In this document: in pieces, positions 10,633 to 18,605 of the stretch | Layout of the letters: each line of letters begins with the position of its first letter | Numbering within the stretch: position 1 is the first letter of the stretch | Assembly (NCBI RefSeq): GCF_900564145.1 | Contig: NZ_UOOB01000001.1 | Coordinates: forward strand, 2,916,754 to 2,980,753 | Reading direction: 5' to 3' | Source of the DNA: Comamonas sp. lk | GTDB lineage: Bacteria > Pseudomonadota > Gammaproteobacteria > Burkholderiales > Burkholderiaceae_C | DNA: 64,000 nucleotides | Position numbers and translations under genes: made by a program | Notes under the pieces: generated by a model | The model's input: only the letters and a program-made list of their open reading frames with translations | Told to the model about the DNA's origin: nothing | Databases searched by the model: none

Positions 10633-12012
10633 TCAGCCCGGGATGGCTTCGGTGCGGCCGGCTTCAGCACGACCGGCATCTGCGCGGGCAGCGCCGATGT
10701 GAGCGGCTTGCACAGCCGGCTCAGCCACAGGCATGGCGCTCGCAGGCGCCTGAGCCGTGCTTACGGCAGCGGCCTCGCTCTCTTCGTCTCCATTTCCTTC
10801 CCACTTGGCCACTACGGCGGTGGCGATGGCATTGCCCAGCACATTGGTCAGCGTGCGGCCCATGTCCAGGAAGTGATCAATACCCAGAATCAGCAAAATA
10901 CCAGCTTCAGGCAGACCAAACATGGGCAGCACGGCCGCCACCACCACCAGCGAGGCGCGCGGCACACCGGCAATGCCCTTGCTGGAGACCATGAGCACCA
11001 GCAGCATGGTGATCTGCGCTGTCAGCGTCATCTCGATGCCATAGGCCTGCGAGATGAAGATGGCCAGGAAGGTGGTGTAGATCATGGAGCCGTCAAGGTT
11101 GAACGAGTAACCCAGAGGCAGCACAAAACCGGTGATACGTGGCTTGATGCCGAATTTTTCCAGCTGCTCCATGAGCTTGGGCAGCGTGGATTCGCTGCTG
11201 GCAGTAAAAAAGCCCACCAGCACGGGACCGCGGATCAGCGACAGCAGACGGAACACATCCTTGCCCAGCACCAGGTAGCCGGCCAACGTCAGCAGCACCC
11301 ACAGCGTGGCCAGAGCAATGTAGAAACACAGCATGAACTTGCCAAACACGGCCAGCATGCCCAGGCCATGGATGGCGATGGTGCCGGACACGGCACCAAA
11401 CACACCCAGAGGAGCAAAGCGCATCACGAAGTCCGTCACTCGCAGCATGATGTGGGAGGCTTCTTCCATAAAGCCCACCATGGCGTGCTTTTTCTGGTGG
11501 TTCAGCTGACCCAGAGCAATACCAAAGAACAGCGCAAACACCAGGATTTGCAGCACTTCATTGGTGGCCATGGCCTCGAAAATGTTCTTGGGGAAGACGT
11601 GGCTGATGAAATCGCGCAGATTCAGCGCCGAAGTCTTGAGCCCCAGACCTGCGGCACTAGTGGGCAGCTCCACATTCAGGCCGTAACCGGGTTTGAGCAG
11701 ATTGGCGTAGAACAGGCCCAGCAGCAGCGAGATGAACGACGCCGCGATGAACCAGCCCAAGGCGCGGCCGCCCACGCGGCCGATCGACTTGGAGTCACCC
11801 ATGTTCGCCAAGCCGGCCACCAAGGTGGCAAACACCAGCGGCGCAATGATCATCTTGATCATGCGGAGAAACACATCGGTCAGGATGCCGAAGTAGCTGG
11901 CAATGTTCTGGGCCGATTCAGGCGTGGCAGCGTAGGTGTGGACCAGATAGCCCACGACCACGCCCAGAGCCATGGCCAGCAAGACCATCATGGTCAGGCG
12001 ATTGGATTTCAT
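10633..12012 (-). CDS. dctA: C4-dicarboxylate:cation symporter
   Basis: A 459-residue DAACS-family secondary transporter that imports succinate, fumarate and malate. Signature motifs are TASSESTLPKLM (the serine-rich re-entrant hairpin), GYSFNLDGSMIYTTF and SSKGIAGVPRAS, with about eight transmembrane helices. The start ATG at 12010-12012 (MKSNRLTMMV) gives the canonical N-terminus; an upstream extension of 29 residues is open but unlike the family. A C-terminal Ala/Glu-rich tail of about 40 residues is longer than usual. It lies upstream of dctB and dctD on the same strand, rather than divergent from them as in rhizobia. Confidence 0.96.
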   Translation of the reverse strand: MKSNRLTMMVLLAMALGVVVGYLVHTYAATPESAQNIASYFGILTDVFLRMIKMIIAPLVFATLVAGLANMGDSKSIGRVGGRALGWFIAASFISLLLGLFYANLLKPGYGLNVELPTSAAGLGLKTSALNLRDFISHVFPKNIFEAMATNEVLQILVFALFFGIALGQLNHQKKHAMVGFMEEASHIMLRVTDFVMRFAPLGVFGAVSGTIAIHGLGMLAVFGKFMLCFYIALATLWVLLTLAGYLVLGKDVFRLLSLIRGPVLVGFFTASSESTLPKLMEQLEKFGIKPRITGFVLPLGYSFNLDGSMIYTTFLAIFISQAYGIEMTLTAQITMLLVLMVSSKGIAGVPRASLVVVAAVLPMFGLPEAGILLILGIDHFLDMGRTLTNVLGNAIATAVVAKWEGNGDEESEAAAVSTAQAPASAMPVAEPAVQAAHIGAARADAGRAEAGRTEAIPG

Positions 12013-12194
12013 TGTTTTGGATGTCTTGGTATGCGTGATGTACCGCTCCAAGCCGCCTGGCGATCGGCAAGCGATCGACCCCCAGGCCTGGAGCAGCAAG
12101 ACCGGTCACGAAAAAACGGGACTGAATCAGCATTCAGATCCGTGTTCACCACACCGGAATTCGCAACCGCGCGCACGCGGCCTGCACCAGTTAA

Positions 12195-12210
12195 AGCACG
12201 TTTCGTGCCA
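12195..12210 (-). promoter_or_regulatory. Sigma-54 (-24/-12) promoter of dctA
   Basis: On the minus strand, TGGCAC-GAAAC-GTGCT matches the consensus TGGCAC-N5-TTGCW at 10 of 11 defined bases, with exact spacing. It would start transcription near 12183, giving a leader of about 170 nt before dctA. This agrees with DctD being a GAFTGA-type sigma-54 activator. Confidence 0.75.
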
Positions 12211-12216
12211 GCAGAT

Positions 12217-12240
12217 AAATCAATGCCAACCCATTGATTT
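12217..12240. promoter_or_regulatory. Inverted repeat just upstream of the dctA -24 element
   Basis: AAATCAATG (12217-12225) and CATTGATTT (12232-12240) form a 9-bp inverted repeat with a 6-bp spacer, starting 7 bp upstream of the sigma-54 -24 element. This is close for an enhancer; it may be a repressor, IHF-assisted or other regulator site. Confidence 0.4.
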
Positions 12241-12282
12241 ACTTATATCCTTCTTACACTCATGCATAAGACATGACGAAAA

Positions 12283-12326
12283 TCCGAACATCAAAAAATA
12301 CAATCATCCGGAATTCCGAACATCAA
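12283..12326. promoter_or_regulatory. Direct-repeat candidate DctD upstream activating sequence
   Basis: TCCGAACATCAA occurs at 12283-12294 and again at 12315-12326, exactly 32 bp apart (about three helical turns), roughly 100 to 145 bp upstream of the predicted dctA transcription start. That is the usual distance for NtrC-family enhancer sites. The distal copy overlaps the last codons of the thioesterase gene. Confidence 0.5.
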
Positions 12327-12745
12327 GCCATCACCAACTTGCGTATCCAGTCCGGCAGATCCGCCGCTTTTTGCTGGGGAAAATCCACCCAGATCACGGT
12401 GCCGCCTCCGGCTGCGCAGATCACGCCCGGCGCACTGAGACGCTCCATGGTGGCCCAGCTCTCGAAGGTGGCGCGCCCGGGGTCGCTGACAAAGAGTTTG
12501 AGCAGCACCTCGTCCGGATAAGCCAGTTGCTGATAGAAGTTGCAGAAGGCGTTGACGATGACCGGGCCCTGGCCTTGCGGGTCGGGATCGATTCCGGCGC
12601 TGGCCATCCAGTCGATGCGAGCCGTCTCCATGTAGCGGAAATACACCGTGTTGTTCACGTGGCCCATGGCATCCATATCGCCCCAGCGCACGGGAAAACG
12701 CATCTCGAACACCTGTTTCTTCTGCTCCGGCAGCTCGATTTTCAT
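12323..12745 (-). CDS. Acyl-CoA thioesterase, 4-hydroxybenzoyl-CoA thioesterase (YbgC-like) family
   Basis: A 140-residue hot-dog-fold thioesterase. The catalytic segment RWGDMDAMGHVNNTVYFRYME contains the Asp of the family active site (residues about 20-40), followed by the QQLAYPDEVLLKL strand. The start at 12745 is set by AAGGAG 9 bases upstream; an earlier in-frame ATG adds six residues. It is divergent from the ETF-QO gene, with the shared TACGTAGT motif between them, which suggests a role in releasing acyl-CoA during fatty or amino acid breakdown. The actual acyl substrate is not predictable. Confidence 0.88.
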   Translation of the reverse strand: MKIELPEQKKQVFEMRFPVRWGDMDAMGHVNNTVYFRYMETARIDWMASAGIDPDPQGQGPVIVNAFCNFYQQLAYPDEVLLKLFVSDPGRATFESWATMERLSAPGVICAAGGGTVIWVDFPQQKAADLPDWIRKLVMA

Positions 12746-12848
12746 GCTGCAGTCTCCTTGCATTGCGCCTCGGACCCGTCCTGGCGCGCTAGTTGTTTTG
12801 GGGTATGGCAGCGGGCGATGCGCCCTCTAATCTAGCAACTCTGCCGCA

Positions 12849-12860
12849 ATACGTAGTTTT
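12849..12860. promoter_or_regulatory. Second copy of the TACGTAGT motif, in the thioesterase/ETF-QO divergent region
   Basis: ATACGTAGTTTT at 12849-12860 shares TACGTAGT with the palindrome at 957-966, and GTAGTTTTGCG resembles GTAGTTTTTCG at 974-984. It lies 104 bp from the thioesterase start and 135 bp from the ETF-QO start. Confidence 0.45.
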
Positions 12861-12994
12861 GCGCTGTCACCTAATCCGCATCCTTATGTGGAAAGACCGA
12901 CATAGAATCGCCCGCATTGCGGCATTTGCGACGACAGATTGACAAGGCCGCGTCCGCCAATTTTCTGATTCATTATTCAAGCGAGACACTCCCG

Positions 12995-14701
12995 ATGACA
13001 AACGAAGAAATCCTGGCCCAGTTCGGTCCGCGTGAGGCCATGGAATATGACGTGGTGGTGGTTGGCGGCGGCCCCGGCGGTCTGGCCACGGCCATCCGTC
13101 TCAAACAGCTGGCAGCCGAAAAAGGCCAGGACATTTCCGTTGTGGTGCTGGAAAAAGGCTCAGAGCCCGGCGCTCACACCTTGTCGGGCGCCATCATGGA
13201 CCCGCGCGCACTGACCGAGCTGATCCCCGACTGGAAGGAAAAAGGCGCGCCGCTGAACCAGGCCGTGACCGAAGACGCCATGGTCTTCCTGGGCGAAAAA
13301 AGCTCGCTGCGCACCCCCAACTGGCTGCTGCCCAAGTGCTTTCACAACGAAGGCAACTACATCGTGCGCCTGGGCTTTTTCAGCAAGTGGCTGGCCGAAC
13401 AGGCCGAAGCCCTGGGCGTGGAAATCTTCCCCGGCTTTGCCGCTGCCGAAGTGCTCTACAACGAAGACGGCTCCGTCAAGGGCGTGGCAACCGGCAATAT
13501 GGGCGTAGGCAAGGACGGCGAGCCCACGGGTGACTTCCAGCTGGGCATGGAGCTGCACGGCAAGTACACCGTGTTTGCCGAAGGCGCACGCGGTCATCTG
13601 GGCAAGCAGATCATTGCCAAATACCAGCTCGATGCAGGCAAGGATCCGCAAACCTACGGTCTGGGTATCAAGGAACTGTGGGAAATCGACCCCAAGCGCC
13701 ACAAACCCGGCATGGTGCTGCACACCGCCGGCTGGCCCATGGACAGCAAGACCTATGGCGGTGCCTTCCTCTATCACCTGGAAGACAATCTGGTCACCCT
13801 GGGCTTCATTACCGGCCTGGACTATGCCAACCCCTACCTGTCTCCCTTCGAGGAAATGCAGCGCTGGAAGACGCATCCCAACATCCGCTACTACCTGGAA
13901 GGTGACGAGGCCAACGGCATCAAGCCGGCCAAGCGCATCTCCTACGGTGCCCGCGCCATCACGGCCGGCGGCATCTCCAGCCTGCCCAAGTTCGTCTTCC
14001 CCGGCGGCGCGCTGGTGGGCTGCGACGCAGGTTTCCTCAACGTCAGCCGCATCAAGGGCAGCCACGCCGCCATCAAGACCGGCATGATGGCCGCCGACGC
14101 CATCTACGAAGCCGTGACCGGCGGCCGCCAGGGCGATGTGCTGAACGCCTACGAAACCGCGTTCGAGAACAGCTGGCTGTACGACGAGCTATACAAGGCC
14201 CGCAACTTCAAGGCCTGGTTCAAGAAGGGCCTGACCACGGCCACCATCATGAACGGCTTCGAGCAATTCGTGCTCAAGGGCAACATCCCCTGGACGCTGC
14301 ACCGCGACAAGCCCGATCACGCCTACCTCAAGCCTGCGGCCGAGTGCACTCCCATCAACTACCCCAAGCCCGATGGCAAGCTGACTTTTGACCGCCTCTC
14401 CAGCGTCTTCATCAGCAACACCAACCACGGCGAAGACCAGCCGGCTCACCTGACGCTCAAGGACGCCTCGGTGCCCGTGAGCATCAACCTGGCCAAGTAC
14501 GCAGGCCCAGAATCGCGCTACTGCCCGGCCGGCGTCTATGAGTTTGTGGCCGACGTGGACAAGGGCGGCGACGCCCAGCGCCTGCAGATCAATGCGCAGA
14601 ACTGTGTGCACTGCAAGACCTGCGACATCAAGGACCCGACCCAAAACATCGTCTGGGTCACGCCTGAAGGCGGCGGCGGCCCGAACTACTCGGGCATGTA
14701 A
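12995..14701 (+). CDS. Electron transfer flavoprotein-ubiquinone oxidoreductase
   Basis: A 568-residue inner-membrane-associated iron-sulfur flavoprotein that passes electrons from ETF (from acyl-CoA and other dehydrogenases) to ubiquinone. The FAD dinucleotide fold is at residues 19-45 (DVVVVGGGPGGLATAIRL), with a second FAD segment at GCDAGFLNVSRIKGSHAA near 345. The C-terminal [4Fe-4S] ligands are in NCVHCKTCDIKDPTQN. Length is normal. The ATG at 12995 (MTNEEILAQFGPREAMEYD) matches family N-termini. It stands alone with its own terminator; ETF subunits are not in this window. Confidence 0.97.
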   Translation: MTNEEILAQFGPREAMEYDVVVVGGGPGGLATAIRLKQLAAEKGQDISVVVLEKGSEPGAHTLSGAIMDPRALTELIPDWKEKGAPLNQAVTEDAMVFLGEKSSLRTPNWLLPKCFHNEGNYIVRLGFFSKWLAEQAEALGVEIFPGFAAAEVLYNEDGSVKGVATGNMGVGKDGEPTGDFQLGMELHGKYTVFAEGARGHLGKQIIAKYQLDAGKDPQTYGLGIKELWEIDPKRHKPGMVLHTAGWPMDSKTYGGAFLYHLEDNLVTLGFITGLDYANPYLSPFEEMQRWKTHPNIRYYLEGDEANGIKPAKRISYGARAITAGGISSLPKFVFPGGALVGCDAGFLNVSRIKGSHAAIKTGMMAADAIYEAVTGGRQGDVLNAYETAFENSWLYDELYKARNFKAWFKKGLTTATIMNGFEQFVLKGNIPWTLHRDKPDHAYLKPAAECTPINYPKPDGKLTFDRLSSVFISNTNHGEDQPAHLTLKDASVPVSINLAKYAGPESRYCPAGVYEFVADVDKGGDAQRLQINAQNCVHCKTCDIKDPTQNIVWVTPEGGGGPNYSGM

Positions 14702-14750
14702 GCCAGCTCAAGCCGGGCCAACCCGCCCGGTCGCAGCAAAAATCCCGCCA

Positions 14751-14784
14751 AAGCCTGCCAATGCTCTGCATTGCAGGCTTTTTT
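14751..14784 (+). terminator. Intrinsic terminator after ETF-QO
   Basis: AAGCCTGC-C-AATGC pairs with GCATT-GCAGGCTT around a TCT loop, with one bulged C, followed by a T-run at 14779-14784. Confidence 0.85.
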
Positions 14785-15176
14785 CATGTCTAGCTCATAC
14801 AACATTTGCGTTGAAAGCTATAAAAATAGAAGCAAACTCTGGGATCTTGGCCAGCATCCAGACAAACCCTAGCTTGCGCCGCACGCCGTCTCATCCGGAG
14901 CCCGATTTCCGCCAGTGCAGCAGCCCCTGAGACGCCTGGGCCAACGGCTTGCGCCTGCTCAAAATTCGTGCAATTCAAGAGCCTTCAGCAGCACAACGCA
15001 GGAAAAATGCAGCAGCAGCGCCAAAACAAAGTCCACACGACGCAAACCTGCAGTCGTTTTTCATAAATTACTGCACGATTAACCCCGTCAGTTTTCATTT
15101 CATGCAGCTTTCATGTCATTTTTTGGCGATCGCCGTCTAGGTGTAAACCGGGTTAAGAGGAACAACGAGACAAGCA
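14785..15176. other. Intergenic region with an AT-rich repeat fragment and promoter DNA
   Basis: No gene is supported here. GCTATAAAAATAGAAGC at 14817-14833 is a fragment of a dispersed repeat also seen at 18078 and 63898. A perfect palindrome GGCGATCGCC lies at 15125-15134, just after an AT-rich tract (15060-15124) that probably holds the promoter of the downstream transporter. Confidence 0.4.
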
Positions 15177-15240
15177 GATGTGTGCAGTAGACTTTGCCGC
15201 AAGGCGCTGAGGCTACAACCTGGCCGTCTTACACACCATC
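15177..15240 (+). promoter_or_regulatory. Structured RNA leader candidate before the TrpX-like gene
   Basis: GATGTGTG (15177-15184) pairs with CACACCATC (15232-15240) with one bulged C, and AGAC (15189-15192) pairs with GTCT (15226-15229). Inside sits GCC-GCAA-GGC (15196-15205), a GNRA-tetraloop hairpin, and a second weak arm AGG/CCT. The element ends about 20 bases before the GGAG ribosome-binding site, so it could control translation. I do not recognise it as a named riboswitch class. Confidence 0.4.
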
Positions 15241-15270
15241 TGGAACACATAACAAACGCTGGAGATACAC

Positions 15271-16239
15271 ATGAAGCAGCAGTCTTGGGCCCGCCTGGGT
15301 GCCGTGGCCTTGGCCATTTCCACCATCACCGGTGCCTACGCGGCCGATACCAAGTCGGTGGCCGTGACCGCCATTGTTGAGCACCCCGCGCTGGATGCCG
15401 TACGCGACGGTGTGAAAGATGCGCTGAAGGCCGCCGGCTATGAAGACGGCAAGAACCTGAAGTGGCAATACCAGAGCGCTCAGGGCAACACCGGCACCGC
15501 CGCCCAGATTGCCCGCAAGTTCGTGGGTGACAAGCCCGACGCCATCGTCGCCATCGCCACGCCTTCGGCCCAGGCCGTGATTGCCTCCACCAAGACCGTG
15601 CCCGTGGTGTTCTCCGCCGTGACGGACCCCGTGGCCGCCAAGCTGGTTCCCAGTTGGGCACCGTCCAAGAACAATGTGACCGGCGTGTCCGATCTGCTGG
15701 CACTGGACAAGCAGATGGACCTGGTCAAGCAGGTCGTGCCCAATGCCAAGCGCATCGGCATGGTCTACAACCCCGGTGAAGCCAACTCCGCCGTGGTCGT
15801 GAAGGAGTTGCAAGCTCTGCTGCCCAAGCTGGGCTGGACCCTGGTCACCGCCGCCGCTCCCCGCTCGGTGGACGTCTCCAGCGCCGCCCGCTCCCTGGTG
15901 GGCAAGGTGGACGTGATCTATACCAACACCGACAACAACGTGGTCTCGGCCTACGAGTCGCTGGTCAAGGTGGGTCAGGACGCCAAGATTCCTCTGGTCG
16001 CCTCTGACACCGACTCCGTCAAGCGCGGCGCCGTGGCCGCCTATGGCATCAACTACCGCGATCTGGGCGAACAGACCGGCCGTATGGTCGTGCGCATCCT
16101 GAAGGGCGAGAAAGCCGGCGACATCAAGCCTGAAGTCAGCACCAAGATGGAACTGTTCGTGAACCCCGGCGCTGCTGAAAAGCAGGGCGTGAAGCTGTCC
16201 GAGACTTTGGTCAAGTCTGCGGCCACCGTGGTCAAGTAA
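15271..16239 (+). CDS. ABC transporter substrate-binding protein, TrpX-like
   Basis: A 322-residue periplasmic binding protein of the ABC_sub_bind family (TrpX/YtrF-like). It has a signal peptide of about 24 residues ending AYAAD, followed by VAVTAIVEHPALDAVRDGV, KFVGDKPDAIVAIATPSAQ, VPVVFSAVTDPVAAKLV and NVTGVSD. Family members bind aromatic amino acids in streptococci, but many proteobacterial ones have unknown ligands. CTGGAG at 15260-15265 is the ribosome-binding site. It is first in a three-gene importer, separated from the permease by a strong terminator, which would raise its level relative to the membrane parts. Confidence 0.9.
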   Translation: MKQQSWARLGAVALAISTITGAYAADTKSVAVTAIVEHPALDAVRDGVKDALKAAGYEDGKNLKWQYQSAQGNTGTAAQIARKFVGDKPDAIVAIATPSAQAVIASTKTVPVVFSAVTDPVAAKLVPSWAPSKNNVTGVSDLLALDKQMDLVKQVVPNAKRIGMVYNPGEANSAVVVKELQALLPKLGWTLVTAAAPRSVDVSSAARSLVGKVDVIYTNTDNNVVSAYESLVKVGQDAKIPLVASDTDSVKRGAVAAYGINYRDLGEQTGRMVVRILKGEKAGDIKPEVSTKMELFVNPGAAEKQGVKLSETLVKSAATVVK

Positions 16240-16292
16240 TCCCCGGTCTGTGACTTGCGCTGCAGCCTCTCAGGCCCGCAGCGCCAGCGCAG

Positions 16293-16332
16293 CGGCAGGC
16301 GCCATGGCAAACATGGCCCTGCCGATTTTTTT
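16293..16332 (+). terminator. Intra-operon terminator after the binding-protein gene
   Basis: CGGCAGG-C-GCCATG, loop GCAAA, CATGGC-CCTGCCG form a 13-bp stem with one bulged C, followed by seven T (16326-16332). It lies inside the transporter operon, so partial read-through is expected. Confidence 0.85.
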
Positions 16333-16361
16333 AGACGTTTGTCGCGCCTGTCGCTCTCTCT

Positions 16362-17246
16362 ATGTCTTTATTTTCCATTCTCGGCGCGATTGAGATCGGC
16401 CTGATTTTCAGCCTGGTGGCGCTGGGCGTCTTCATCTCCTTTCGTTTGCTGCGCTTTCCCGACCTGACGGTCGACGGCAGCTTCCCCCTGGGCGGGGCCG
16501 TCTGCGCCATCCTGATTGCCCACGGCACCAATCCCTGGCTGGCCACGCTGGCCGGCACGGCCGCTGGCGCGCTGGCCGGCTTCATCACCGGCTGGCTCAA
16601 CGTAAAACTCAAGATCATGGATCTGCTGGCCTCCATCCTGATGATGATCGGCCTGTACTCCATCAATCTGCGTGTCATGGGCGGCCCCAACGTGCCGCTG
16701 ATCAACGAGCCCACGCTGTTCACCATGCTGCAGCCGGACAATATCGAAGACTATGTGATGCGCCCCATCATCCTGACGGGCTTTGTCATCGTGGCCAAGC
16801 TGGCTCTGGACTGGTTCTTCGCCACCGAGCGCGGTCTGGCGATTCGCTCCACCGGCTCCAACGCCCGCATGGCCCGCTCCCAAGGCGTGAACACCGGCGC
16901 CATGATCTTGCTGGGCATGGCGATTTCCAACGGCCTGGTCGGTCTGGCCGGTGCCTTGTTCGTGCAGACCCAGGGTGGCTCCGACATCTCCATGGGCATC
17001 GGCACCATCGTCATCGGTCTGGCGGCCGTGATCGTGGGCGAAAGCATTCTGCCCTCGCGCAAAATCATCTGGGCCACGCTGGCCGTGGTGATTGGCGCCA
17101 TCGTCTACCGTTTCTTCATTGCAGCGGCGCTGAACATCGACGCCATCGGCCTCAAGGCCCAGGATTTGAACCTCGTCACTGCCGTGCTGGTGACCGTGGC
17201 TCTGGTGATTCCGCAAATCAAGAAAAAACTCGGCAAGCGCAAATAA
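16362..17246 (+). CDS. ABC transporter permease, TrpY-like
   Basis: A 294-residue polytopic membrane protein with about eight hydrophobic segments, related to the LivH/BPD_transp_2 permeases that pair with ABC_sub_bind proteins. Recognisable segments are LIFSLVALGVFISFRLLRFPDLTVDGS near the N-terminus, the ATERGLAIRSTGSNARMARSQG coupling loop (about 150-172) that contacts the ATPase, and IGTIVIGLAAVIVGESIL. It ends in a basic tail. It is followed 25 bp later by its ATPase gene. Confidence 0.9.
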   Translation: MSLFSILGAIEIGLIFSLVALGVFISFRLLRFPDLTVDGSFPLGGAVCAILIAHGTNPWLATLAGTAAGALAGFITGWLNVKLKIMDLLASILMMIGLYSINLRVMGGPNVPLINEPTLFTMLQPDNIEDYVMRPIILTGFVIVAKLALDWFFATERGLAIRSTGSNARMARSQGVNTGAMILLGMAISNGLVGLAGALFVQTQGGSDISMGIGTIVIGLAAVIVGESILPSRKIIWATLAVVIGAIVYRFFIAAALNIDAIGLKAQDLNLVTAVLVTVALVIPQIKKKLGKRK

Positions 17247-17271
17247 GAACGAAGGAAATGCGGAGAACACC

Positions 17272-18066
17272 ATGCTGAATGCACAAAACCTGGAACTCAC
17301 CTTCAACCCCGGCACGCCCATCGAAACCCGCGCGCTGCGCGGCCTGTCGCTGAGCATTCCCGAAGGCCAATTCGTCACCGTGATCGGCTCCAACGGTGCG
17401 GGCAAGTCCACTTTTCTCAACTGCGTCTCCGGCGACCAAAGCGTGGACAAGGGCAAGATCGAGATTGCCGGCATCGACATGACGCGCATGCCTGTGTGGT
17501 CGCGCTCCAAGCAAGTGGCCCGCGTGTTCCAGGACCCCATGGCGGGCACCTGCGAAGACCTGTCCATCGAAGAGAACATGGCCTTGGCCCATGAGCGCGG
17601 CAACTTCCGCGGCCTGTCCAAAGCCGTCAAGGCCAGCAACCGTGATCTGTACCGCGAACGCCTGTCCACCCTGGGCCTGGGTCTGGAAAAGCGTCTGACC
17701 GACCGCATCGGCCTGCTCTCGGGCGGCCAGCGCCAGGCCGTGAGCCTGCTGATGGCGGCGCTGCAGCCCTCGCGTATCCTGCTGCTGGACGAACACACGG
17801 CGGCACTGGATCCACGCACCGCAGACTTTGTGCTGCAGCTGACCGCGCGCATCGTGCAGGAAGCCAAGCTGACCACCATGATGGTCACGCACAGCATGCG
17901 CCAGGCGCTGGATGTGGGCACGCGTACCGTGATGCTGCACCAGGGCCAGGTGGTGCTGGACGTCAGCGGCGAAGAGCGCTCCAAAATGGATGTGCCCGAT
18001 CTGCTGCGCATGTTCGAGAAGGTGCGCGGCGAAAAGCTGGCCGACGATGCACTGCTGCTGAGCTGA
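17272..18066 (+). CDS. ABC transporter ATP-binding protein, TrpZ-like
   Basis: A 264-residue ABC ATPase with Walker A GSNGAGKST (about 38-46), Q-loop RVFQDPMAGT, signature LLSGGQRQAVSLLMA, Walker B ILLLDEHTAALDP and H-loop VTHSMRQAL. The signature reads SGGQ as normal. It completes the importer with the preceding binding protein and permease. A repeat-type terminator follows directly. Confidence 0.93.
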   Translation: MLNAQNLELTFNPGTPIETRALRGLSLSIPEGQFVTVIGSNGAGKSTFLNCVSGDQSVDKGKIEIAGIDMTRMPVWSRSKQVARVFQDPMAGTCEDLSIEENMALAHERGNFRGLSKAVKASNRDLYRERLSTLGLGLEKRLTDRIGLLSGGQRQAVSLLMAALQPSRILLLDEHTAALDPRTADFVLQLTARIVQEAKLTTMMVTHSMRQALDVGTRTVMLHQGQVVLDVSGEERSKMDVPDLLRMFEKVRGEKLADDALLLS

Positions 18067-18077
18067 GTCGCCAACTT

Positions 18078-18130
18078 GCTATGAAAACAGAAGCTGCCAG
18101 CGCTTATATATAAAGCGCTGGCAGCTTTTT
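18078..18130 (+). terminator. Repeat-type terminator after the TrpXYZ-like operon
   Basis: GCTATGAAAACAG leads into a perfect 15-bp stem, 18091-18105 with 18113-18127, loop ATATATA, and a T-run. The leader plus AAGCTGC stem is shared with elements at 36018 and 63898, so it belongs to a dispersed hairpin family. Confidence 0.9.
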
Positions 18131-18605
18131 CTTTATCTATACATGATCAATCAGCCGCAGATAATGACGATATAGCTATTTTTTTCGACGATAAGAGCAC
18201 ATCAATCGCCCAAATAGCATTTCTGAATGCACGACGAAACCCCTATTCGTCGTTGGTTTTTATGTCGCAAATGACGATTTGACTAGAGGCTTCAAACGTT
18301 CCGCCGACGGCATAAATCGACAAAAAATCTCATATCAATCAAATACTTAGACCAAGAGCAGAGGTTTGACCGCAGTGCGCCACGCCCGGGCCGCGCAACA
18401 GCGCCTGCACCGGGCGCGTAAATCGCTCACAATCTGCACCCTGTCGGCAGCCGCTGAGGGCGATGCATGTCATCGCCGATCGCGCTGACCACGTTGATAC
18501 CTAGATGCCTTGCGGCACCAGCTAAGCACAATGCATGCCATGGCACAGGCCCGCGCGGTCTGATCATCCTGGGCGGCACGCCCTGCTAAAAAACACAAAT
18601 CTTTC
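18131..18605. other. Long intergenic region upstream of lysP
   Basis: 475 bp without a supportable gene. The first 220 bp are AT-rich and contain ACGACGAA (18231-18238) inverted to TTCGTCGT (18246-18253), plus several loose GACGA copies between 18165 and 18280, which look like regulator half-sites. The last 200 bp are GC-rich and contain small inverted stretches but no recognisable lysine riboswitch. Confidence 0.4.

Noticed and set aside
15125..15134. GGCGATCGCC palindrome as an operator
   Set aside because: Ten-base palindromes of this composition are frequent in GC-rich DNA, and there is no second copy near the promoter.
18360..18605. A lysine riboswitch before lysP
   Set aside because: None of the conserved lysine aptamer elements are visible, and the GC-rich region shows no matching five-helix arrangement.
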